Shown here in pieces: positions 58,286-64,000 of a stretch of 64,000 bases of DNA (within the stretch, counting starts at the first letter, position 1; every line of letters begins with the position of its first letter). The position numbers were made by a program, and so were the translations under genes. Source of the DNA: Streptomyces montanisoli (GTDB taxonomy: Bacteria > Actinomycetota > Actinomycetes > Streptomycetales > Streptomycetaceae); assembly GCF_017813245.1 (NCBI RefSeq), contig NZ_JAGIQL010000015.1:1-64000 (forward strand), in the 5' to 3' direction. Below the pieces are notes generated by a model. It did no database searches. It was not told where the DNA came from and worked only from the letters and a program-made list of their open reading frames with translations.

Positions 58286-59250
58286 GCACCGTGTCCACCA
58301 GGGCGCCCGCGCGCGCCCCACGCACCACGCAGTCCCGGCCGGAGGCAGGACGGCGCCGCCGCCGGCGCGAACAGCAGTGGCCCGCCTACGTGTTCCTCTC
58401 ACCGTGGATGATCGGCGCGGTCGTGCTGACCCTGGCGCCGATGGCCGTGTCCCTGTACCTGTCGTTCACGGACTACAACCTTTTCGACCCGCCGCACTGG
58501 ATCGGCCTGCGCAACTACACCGAGATGCTCACCGACGACCCCCGCTACTGGCGGTCGGTCGGCACCACGATGCTGTACGTGGTGATCGCGGTGCCGCTCA
58601 AGCTGGGCGTCGCGCTCGGTGCGGCGATGCTGCTGAAGAACCTCGGACGCGGCCGCGCCTTCTACCGCTCCGCCTTCTACGCGCCGTCGCTGCTCGGTGC
58701 GAGCATGTCCATCGCCCTGGTGTGGAAGGCGCTGTTCAACGACGGCGGATCGGTCTCCGGCCTCCTCGGCGCGGTCGGCATCCACGCCGGCGGCTGGGTC
58801 GGCAACCCGCACCTCGCGGTGTACGTGGTGGTCCTGCTGACGGTGTGGCAGTTCGGCGCCCCCATGGTGATCTTCCTGGCGGGGCTGCAGCAGATCTCGC
58901 CCGACCTCTACGAGGCCGCCTCGCTCGACGGGGCGGGCCGGTGGCGGCAGTTCGTCTCCGTCACCGTGCCGATGCTCTCCCCGGTCGTCTTCTTCAACCT
59001 GGTCCTGGAGACCATCCAGTCCTTCCAGGTGTTCACGCCGGCCTTCGTCATCACCGGCGGCAAGGGCGGCCCCGCCGACTCGACGAACTTCTACACGCTC
59101 TACCTCTACGAGCGCGGCTTCACCGCCTCGCACATGGGCTACGCGTCGGCGATGGCCTGGCTGCTGCTGATCGCCATCGCCCTCGTCACCCTGATCCTCT
59201 TCAGGACGTCCAGGTCCTGGGTCTTCTACGCGGGGGAGGACGGACGATGA
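58282..59250 (+). CDS. Sugar ABC transporter permease (MalF-like)
   Basis: The 322-aa membrane protein has a basic N-terminus, about six hydrophobic segments (first PAYVFLSPWMIGAVVLTLAPM) and the EAA loop EAASLDGAGRWRQFVSVTVPMLSPV (about 212-236). It overlaps the binding-protein stop by 4 nt and the next permease by ATGA. With the MalG-like partner it forms the channel; the ATPase is not encoded here. Confidence 0.92.
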   Translation: MSTVSTRAPARAPRTTQSRPEAGRRRRRREQQWPAYVFLSPWMIGAVVLTLAPMAVSLYLSFTDYNLFDPPHWIGLRNYTEMLTDDPRYWRSVGTTMLYVVIAVPLKLGVALGAAMLLKNLGRGRAFYRSAFYAPSLLGASMSIALVWKALFNDGGSVSGLLGAVGIHAGGWVGNPHLAVYVVVLLTVWQFGAPMVIFLAGLQQISPDLYEAASLDGAGRWRQFVSVTVPMLSPVVFFNLVLETIQSFQVFTPAFVITGGKGGPADSTNFYTLYLYERGFTASHMGYASAMAWLLLIAIALVTLILFRTSRSWVFYAGEDGR

Positions 59251-60083
59251 ACCCGGCCGTCAAACGATGGGTGCCGCACACGATCGCCCTCGTGTGCCTG
59301 CTCGTGCTGCTGTACCCCCTGCTGTGGCTCCTCGCCACCTCGCTCAAACCGGCCGACGAGGTGGTCACCAGCCTCCATCTATGGCCGAGCCACCTGGACT
59401 GGTCGAACTACACGACCGCCCTCGACGGTGTGTCCGGCGTGTCCGTCACCCGGCTGCTCGGCAACACCCTCCTGATCGCCGGGGGCGCCGTCGTCGGCAA
59501 CGTCCTGTCCTGCTCGCTGGCCGCTTACGCCTTCGCGCGGCTGCGGTTCAGGATGCGCGGGCCCATGTTCACGTTCATGGTGGCGACGCTGATGCTTCCG
59601 CAGCACGTCATCCTCATCCCGCAGTACATCATCTTCAACCGTCTTGGCATGGTGGACACGTACTGGCCGCTGATCCTTCCGAAGTTCCTCGCCACCGACG
59701 CGTTCTTCGTCTTCCTCATCGTCCAGTTCATGCGCAACCTGCCGCGCGAGCTGGAGGAGTCGGCGCGCATCGACGGCTGCGGCGCGTTCCGCACGTACTG
59801 GGCCATCACACTGCCGCTGAGCCGGCCCGCGCTCATCACCACGGCCATCTTCACGTTCATCTGGACGTGGAACGACTTCTTCACGCAGCTCATCTACCTG
59901 TTCGCGCCGGAGAAGTTCACCATCACCCTGGCCCTGCGCAGCTTCGTCGACCAGTCGAGCACCTCCGCGTACGGGCCGATGTTCGCCATGTCGGTGATCT
60001 CCGTGCTGCCCATCGTGCTGTTCTTCTTCGTCTTCCAGCGCTACCTCGTGCAGGGCATGGCCACCTCAGGACTGAAGGGCTGA
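59247..60083 (+). CDS. Sugar ABC transporter permease (MalG-like)
   Basis: The 278-aa protein has about six hydrophobic segments, the start HTIALVCLLVLLYPLLWLLATSLKP, and an EAA-type loop with ELEESARIDGCGAFRTYWAITLPLSRPAL (about 170-198). It ends in YLVQGMATSGLKG, the usual MalG-family C-terminus. It is translationally coupled to the upstream permease and followed 4 nt later by the DUF624 gene. Confidence 0.92.
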   Translation: MNPAVKRWVPHTIALVCLLVLLYPLLWLLATSLKPADEVVTSLHLWPSHLDWSNYTTALDGVSGVSVTRLLGNTLLIAGGAVVGNVLSCSLAAYAFARLRFRMRGPMFTFMVATLMLPQHVILIPQYIIFNRLGMVDTYWPLILPKFLATDAFFVFLIVQFMRNLPRELEESARIDGCGAFRTYWAITLPLSRPALITTAIFTFIWTWNDFFTQLIYLFAPEKFTITLALRSFVDQSSTSAYGPMFAMSVISVLPIVLFFFVFQRYLVQGMATSGLKG

Positions 60084-60087
60084 TCCC

Positions 60088-60714
60088 ATGAGCCAGGTCA
60101 CCGACCACCCCGCACGCAGGCGCCGGGAGCCCGGCGAGGTGTTCGGGAGCGGCTTCACCCTCTTCGCCGACATGCTGCTCGTGGGGTTGCTCACCAGCCT
60201 CGCCAGCGTGCCGGTCGTCACGGCCCCCGCCGCGTTCGCCGCCGCGTCGGCGACGCTGCGGGGGAGCGCGGAGGACGGCCTGCCGGTCAAGGCCGGCGCG
60301 TACGCCGCCCACCTGCGGGCGGGACTGAGCGCGGGCTCCCTCGTCCGCGGGCTGCTCCCGCCGCTCCTCGCCGTGCTCGTGGTGGTCGACACCGGCCTGC
60401 TGCGCAGCGCGCTGCCGGGAGCGCACGTCATGGCCCCCGCGCTCGTCCTGCTCGTCCTGGGCGCGGCGGCCGTGGGGCTGCGCGCGACCGCGGTGGCGGC
60501 GCCGCGCCGGCTGTCGCTGCGGGAAGGGCTGCTGCGCTCGGTCGCCGACCCGCGCGGCACCCTGCTGCTCGCCGGCGCCGCGCTGCTGGCCGGGCTGCTC
60601 GCCTGGTCGATGCCGCTGCTCGTCCCCCTGCTGCCGGGACCGCTCGCCTTCGCCGCGACGGCCGTGGACATGCGCTCCATGCGCGCCGCACCGCGCGAGC
60701 GGCCCCGCCGCTGA
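60088..60714 (+). CDS. DUF624 (YesL-like) membrane protein
   Basis: The 208-aa protein has a short basic N-terminus (RRREPGEVFGSGFTLFADML) and about four to five hydrophobic segments, matching the DUF624/YesL group that lies with carbohydrate ABC importers in many Gram-positive operons. Its role is unknown; regulation or assembly of the permease is often proposed. It begins 4 nt after the MalG-like stop and ends the operon. Confidence 0.85.
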   Translation: MSQVTDHPARRRREPGEVFGSGFTLFADMLLVGLLTSLASVPVVTAPAAFAAASATLRGSAEDGLPVKAGAYAAHLRAGLSAGSLVRGLLPPLLAVLVVVDTGLLRSALPGAHVMAPALVLLVLGAAAVGLRATAVAAPRRLSLREGLLRSVADPRGTLLLAGAALLAGLLAWSMPLLVPLLPGPLAFAATAVDMRSMRAAPRERPRR

Positions 60715-60746
60715 CCGGGGCTGCGGGGCCGTGGGTTCGCCCCGGC

Positions 60747-62603
60747 TCAGCCCAGTGCGAACTTCTGCGCGGCGGTCCCGTTGCAGTCGTGGATCTGCAG
60801 GCGGGTGCCGTTGGCGGTGGCGCCGTCCGTGGCGTCGAGGCAGCGTCCGGACTGGGGGTTGAGCAGCGAGCCGTCGGCCTGCTGCACCCACACCTGACCG
60901 CCCGCGCTGTCGCAGTCCCACAGCTGCACCGGCGTGTTCTGCGCGGTGCCGTTGCCCGCGATGTCCAGGCAACGGCTCAGCGTAGTCAGCCTGTTGGTGG
61001 AGGTGTGCACCCAGTGCTGGTCCTTCGCGTAGGACTGGCAGTCCCACAGCTCCGCTGCCTTGCCGTTGCCGCCGATGTCGTCGCCGTAGACGTCCAGGCA
61101 CTTCCTGGCCGGGCCCGTGACCATCGAGCCGCCGCCGATGTCGAACTTCTGCGCGGCGGTCCCGTTGCAGTCGTGGATCTGCAGGCGGGTGCCGTTGGCC
61201 GTGGCCCCGTCCGTGGCGTCGAGGCAGCGTCCTGACTGGGGGTTGAGCAGCGAGCCGTCCGCCTGCTGCACCCACTTCTGCCCGCCGACCCCGTTGCAGT
61301 CCCACAGCTGGACCTTCGCGTCCTGGGCGGTGGAGTTGCCGGCGATGTCCATGCAACGCCCCAGCGTGCGCAGCGATCCGTCGGAGTCGTGCGTCCAGTG
61401 CTGGTCGGCGGCGTAGGACTGGCAGTCCCACAGCTGCACGGCCGTGCCCTTGCCCGCCACGTCGTCGCCGCTCACGTCGACGCACTTCCCGCCTGGCGCG
61501 GCGATCGCCGACGGCGCGACGCCCGCGGTGTCGCCCGCGTACCCGGCGGACACGATGCTCGACTGGACGGACGCGTCGGTGGCGTCGGAGGCGTAGCCGG
61601 AGGTGATCGCGCCCTCGAAGAACGACCCGACACCCCTGTTGCTGTTGTCGCCGCCGGTGCCCAGCACGATCGAGCCCTCCTGGCGCATGGGCGCGTATCC
61701 CGGCGGCAGCGGCCCGTTCCACCACGTCGTGAGGCCGCCCGACCGGCTGTCGCCGCCCTTGAGCGCGAACGACGTCTGCCCGTCGTTCTTCAGCACGGCC
61801 GTGACGAAGGGGCTCGAGTTGCCGCCGTTGCGGCTGTGGGCGTTGGTGTCCGCCTGGAAGATGCCGTTCTCCAGGTCGGCCTGGACCCAGGGTCCGTCGC
61901 CCTGGCACGGGTCGCAGGCGTGGGCCGTGGACATGTTGAGTGCGTCCATGTGGCCGGCGCCGGTGTCGTTCTCGATCGCCTCGACGTTGCCGAAGTCGAA
62001 GCAGCACCCGCGGTCGGCGTGCGTGCCACTGGTCACCATGTACATCGATTCGGGTTTCCCGTCGGTGGCGACCCCGGAGCCGACGGGGTGCCGGTAGCCC
62101 ATCCCCGGCGCGATGTAGACGCCGTACACCGCGTGCCCGTCCACGGTGACGTGCAGCGCGTCGGCCAGGGCGCCGACATCGGCCGCACCGGCGGTGCCCT
62201 TGCCGGCGATCAGGAGATCGTTGTGGCGCGGTGACTGGTCGTAGATCTCGCTGATGACGCAGGTGGCGCCGGTGCAGAAGGCGTTCTGGGCGGCCGCGTC
62301 GGCGTAGCCGCCGGGCGTGAGCAGCCCGATGTCGTGCTTGGCGCCGTCCTGCACCCGGGTGACCTGGTACAGGCTGCCGTCGTAGGAGGTGTAGAGGGCG
62401 CGGACGGTGCTGAACGCGCCCACGCAGGGTGTGCCCGCGTCGCCGTACACGTCGCAGGGCAGCGAGCCGGCGGCGCTCGCGGTGCCGGTGGCGCCCAGCA
62501 GCAGGCCCGTCGTCAGGACCAGCGCCGCGCCGAGGGTCAGCAGGACGCGGTGGGCGCGGCCCAGCGCGGCGCGCCATCGGGTGGGTGGGGGATGTGCGGT
62601 CAT
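60747..62603 (-). CDS. Secreted GH54 alpha-L-arabinofuranosidase with two ricin B-type lectin domains
   Basis: The 618-aa protein has a signal peptide (about 1-45, ending ATGTASAAG) and a GH54 AbfB-type catalytic domain (about 46-365): LPCDVYGDAGTPCVGAFSTVRALY, VISEIYDQSPRHNDL and WWNGPLPPGYAPMRQEGSIVLGTGGDNSNRGVGSFFEGAI. Two trefoil lectin domains follow (about 370-490 and 495-618) with QxW repeats such as DQHW and QKWV and repeated LLNPQSGRCLDATDG. Fungal AbfB has a CBM42 instead, so the fusion differs. It should release arabinose from arabinoxylan or arabinan outside the cell. Start chosen at 62603 (AGAGG upstream), 31 codons into a longer open frame. It is divergent from a LacI gene. Confidence 0.92.
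   Translation of the reverse strand: MTAHPPPTRWRAALGRAHRVLLTLGAALVLTTGLLLGATGTASAAGSLPCDVYGDAGTPCVGAFSTVRALYTSYDGSLYQVTRVQDGAKHDIGLLTPGGYADAAAQNAFCTGATCVISEIYDQSPRHNDLLIAGKGTAGAADVGALADALHVTVDGHAVYGVYIAPGMGYRHPVGSGVATDGKPESMYMVTSGTHADRGCCFDFGNVEAIENDTGAGHMDALNMSTAHACDPCQGDGPWVQADLENGIFQADTNAHSRNGGNSSPFVTAVLKNDGQTSFALKGGDSRSGGLTTWWNGPLPPGYAPMRQEGSIVLGTGGDNSNRGVGSFFEGAITSGYASDATDASVQSSIVSAGYAGDTAGVAPSAIAAPGGKCVDVSGDDVAGKGTAVQLWDCQSYAADQHWTHDSDGSLRTLGRCMDIAGNSTAQDAKVQLWDCNGVGGQKWVQQADGSLLNPQSGRCLDATDGATANGTRLQIHDCNGTAAQKFDIGGGSMVTGPARKCLDVYGDDIGGNGKAAELWDCQSYAKDQHWVHTSTNRLTTLSRCLDIAGNGTAQNTPVQLWDCDSAGGQVWVQQADGSLLNPQSGRCLDATDGATANGTRLQIHDCNGTAAQKFALG
60759..60891. repeat. 133-bp direct repeat, copy 1 (ricin domain 2 of the arabinofuranosidase)
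   Basis: This copy matches 61143-61275 with 4 mismatches in 133 positions at a spacing of 384 nt. It encodes the same lectin subdomain twice (LLNPQSGRCLDATDG to NGTAAQKF). The four differences are all at synonymous-looking third positions, indicating recent duplication or gene conversion. Confidence 0.85.
61143..61275. repeat. 133-bp direct repeat, copy 2 (ricin domain 1 of the arabinofuranosidase)
   Basis: Partner of 60759-60891, 384 nt apart, same orientation, 97 percent identical. It encodes the end of the first lectin domain. Confidence 0.85.
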
Positions 62604-62713
62604 CGTCGGCCTCTTCTCCGTGGGGGAGTTCGGGCGGTTCTCGCCGTGCAGGCGTGCGAGGGGCGGGCGGCCGGTGTCGAGTCGGCGCCTGACCACTGCT
62701 CATACGATTCAGC

Positions 62714-62749
62714 AGCTTTGAAGCTAGAGCTGCCGCCTGCGGCCGTCAA
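62714..62749 (-). promoter_or_regulatory. Arabinofuranosidase promoter TTGACG-N17-TAGCTT with palindrome AGCTT-TG-AAGCT
   Basis: Minus-strand TTGACG (62749-62744) and TAGCTT (62726-62721) are 17 nt apart. AGCTTTGAAGCT (62714-62725) is a palindrome with a 2-nt centre covering the -10 box, a likely LacI operator. The leader to the start codon is about 110 nt. Confidence 0.55.
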
Positions 62750-62797
62750 CCCTCCAAGACGGTCAAATAAGCCTGACGGTAAGGGGTTTGGCCAGGC

Positions 62798-62849
62798 TTG
62801 ACGCGCTCGTCGACGGCGCCTACCGTCCGATCTGCTGAAACGTTGAAGC
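62798..62849 (+). promoter_or_regulatory. LacI gene promoter TTGACG-N17-TACCGT with operator-like GCTGAAACGTTGAAGC
   Basis: TTGACG (62798-62803) and TACCGT (62821-62826) are 17 nt apart. GCTGAAACGTTGAAGC (62834-62849) is a palindrome at six of eight pairs with the AACGTT centre typical of LacI-family operators, near the expected start site. GGAAAGGGG precedes the ATG at 62906. Confidence 0.55.
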
Positions 62850-62905
62850 ATCTGAGCCGTCCCGGCGGGGCAGCCGTGGCGGGCGGAGCCGGAAAGGGGT
62901 GCGGC

Positions 62906-63949
62906 ATGCCGGACGCGGCCAAGCGCGCCAACGTCACGCTCAGGGACCTCGCCACGTCCGTCGGGGTCTCGCAGAGCGCGGTGTCCATGGCCCTGTCCGA
63001 CCACCCGCGCATCAGCGAGCCCACGAAGCGGGCCGTGCGGGCCGCCGCGGCCCGGCTCGGCTACGTCCCGAACTCCGCCGGCAGGGCGCTGCGCGCCGGG
63101 CGTTCGACGTCCATCGCCCTGGTCGTCCCCCAGACCGGCCGGCACGTGTTCGGCCATCCCTACTTCATGCACCTGCTGGTGGGCGTCACCGAAGAGGCCA
63201 ACGCGCGTGACACGGCGCTGATGGTGTCGACCAACCCCGACGAGACGCACGGCATGGCCGCCTACGAACGCGTGCTGCGCTCCCAGGCCGCGTCGGGCGC
63301 GATCGTCGCGTCGGCGTCGATCAGCGACCCGAACGTGAACCGCATGGTGGACGCGGCCCTGCCGGTGGTGCTCGTGGGGCGGTTCGCGCACCTGCCGCAC
63401 GCGGCGAGCGTCGGCACCGACGAGATCGCCGGCGCCGCCGCCGTCACCCGCCACCTCGTCCAGGACCACGGCCTGACCCGCATCGCGCACATCAGCGGGC
63501 CGCTCGACCACCAGACGGCGGTGGACAGGTACGAGGGCTTCCGCGGCGCCCTGGCCGCCTCGGGGAGGCCCTGCACCCACACGCTCGCCGCGGGCGACTT
63601 CAGCGAGGAGTCGGGCCGCGCGGCCGCACGGCAGGTGCTGGACAGCATGGCCGACCTCCAGGCGATCTTCGCCGCCAACGACGAGATGGCCCACGGCGCC
63701 ATGCTGGAGATCCGCTCGCGCGGGCTGCGTGTCCCCGAGGACATCGCGCTGGCCGGCTACGACGACTTCGGCGTCTCCCGGCTGACGACCCCCGGCATCA
63801 CCACCGTCCACGTGCCCGCGCAGGCGCTCGGCCGCAGAGCCGCGTCCGTCCTGTTCGCGCTACTCGACGGCGTGGCGCCCGACCCCCTGCACACCGTCCT
63901 GCCGTTCGAGCTCGTCGTACGCGAGTCCTGCGGCAGCCACCACGGCTGA
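62906..63949 (+). CDS. LacI-family transcriptional regulator, probably of the arabinofuranosidase gene
   Basis: The 347-aa protein has a LacI helix-turn-helix (VTLRDLATSVGVSQSAVSMALSDHPRIS, about 10-37), hinge (LGYVPNSAGRALRAGRS) and ligand domain (YFMHLLVGVTEEANARD, VLVGRFAHLPHAASVGTDEI, GVSRLTTPGITTVHVPAQALGRRA). ATG 62906 is used because GGAAAGGGG lies 6 nt upstream; a longer frame from 62798 is not supported. It is divergent from the secreted arabinofuranosidase gene with operator-like palindromes between, so arabinose or an arabino-oligosaccharide is the likely inducer. Confidence 0.93.
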   Translation: MPDAAKRANVTLRDLATSVGVSQSAVSMALSDHPRISEPTKRAVRAAAARLGYVPNSAGRALRAGRSTSIALVVPQTGRHVFGHPYFMHLLVGVTEEANARDTALMVSTNPDETHGMAAYERVLRSQAASGAIVASASISDPNVNRMVDAALPVVLVGRFAHLPHAASVGTDEIAGAAAVTRHLVQDHGLTRIAHISGPLDHQTAVDRYEGFRGALAASGRPCTHTLAAGDFSEESGRAAARQVLDSMADLQAIFAANDEMAHGAMLEIRSRGLRVPEDIALAGYDDFGVSRLTTPGITTVHVPAQALGRRAASVLFALLDGVAPDPLHTVLPFELVVRESCGSHHG

Positions 63950-64000
63950 AGTGCCGCTCACGGATCCGGAGACACGTGTGTTCACCTGCACCGCGACCCT
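63950..64000. other. Window end, nothing recognised
   Basis: The last 51 nt after the LacI stop contain no recognisable element. Confidence 0.5.

Noticed and set aside
1..64000. tRNA, rRNA, CRISPR, insertion sequence, transposase or prophage
   Set aside because: No transposase or integrase motifs, terminal inverted repeats with target duplications, spaced repeat arrays or tRNA cloverleaf sequences were found by eye.

Overview
The window is chromosomal DNA of a high-GC actinomycete, most likely a Streptomyces. The evidence is very strong third-position GC bias, GAGGAG-type ribosome binding sites, frequent GTG starts and ATGA/GTGA stop-start overlaps. Typical families also point there: SpoIIE-type phosphatases, an RsbW-like ATPase, a SepF-like protein, Streptomyces-type DnaA boxes, TAT/lipoprotein binding proteins and large secreted hydrolases. 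I saw no rRNA, tRNA, CRISPR array, insertion sequence or phage gene.

Layout. (1) 0.4-20.9 kb is a catabolic-looking gene set that I cannot assign to a known pathway. A minus-strand operon encodes a [2Fe-2S] ferredoxin, a Rieske oxygenase alpha subunit, an unrecognised 180-aa protein, a divergent PanB-like protein, an alpha/beta-hydrolase-like protein and a multidomain SpoIIE phosphatase. It is divergent from a bicupin plus a EutA-like (cobalamin-enzyme reactivase family) gene. Next come a ferredoxin reductase, divergent from a second bicupin, a methyltransferase and an MFS transporter. A FadR-type GntR regulator and a three-gene ABC importer close the set. Six copies of one motif (best copy GGTAAGACCAATGA) lie in the four intergenic promoter regions and suggest a single regulon. 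(2) 20.9-30.3 kb holds housekeeping and amino-acid genes: GT2 glycosyltransferase, APC permease, SepF-like protein, MazG-like hydrolase, a pair of perfect DnaA boxes, F420-type oxidoreductase, homocysteine methyltransferase, arginine deiminase, ornithine carbamoyltransferase and an RsbW-like ATPase. (3) 30.4-38.8 kb is an aryl-CoA catabolic cluster: enoyl-CoA hydratase, bifunctional anthraniloyl/salicylyl-CoA monooxygenase-reductase, PaaX-type repressor, aryl-CoA ligase, acyl-CoA dehydrogenase, Rid protein, nitrilase-family hydrolase and the stump of an MFS transporter. A shared inverted repeat (GTGACGNNAGTCA) marks its promoters. (4) 39-49.5 kb encodes exported proteins: an unknown secreted protein, a penicillin-acylase family enzyme, a multidomain amidase, and a lipoprotein pair (NodB-like protein with an altered motif plus a beta-propeller) next to a TetR regulator. 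(5) 49.6-52.8 kb is a cobalamin riboswitch followed by btuFCD. (6) 52.8-64 kb holds two LacI-regulated carbohydrate loci. The first has an oxidoreductase, a PmoA-like protein, a cupin, a sugar ABC importer and a DUF624 protein, with three palindromic operators at its promoter. The second is a secreted GH54 arabinofuranosidase with two duplicated ricin-type lectin domains, divergent from its own LacI gene.

How the parts fit. In region 1 the ferredoxin, ferredoxin reductase and Rieske protein can form one three-component oxygenase. The bicupins have complementary metal sites and may act as dioxygenases or isomerases, and the MFS and ABC systems import the substrate under GntR control. The EutA-like protein implies a cobalamin enzyme encoded elsewhere, and cobalamin uptake is encoded at 49.6 kb. 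Region 3 can activate an aromatic acid to its CoA thioester, dearomatise it and pass it to beta-oxidation. Assignments rest on reading motifs by eye; no database search was run.
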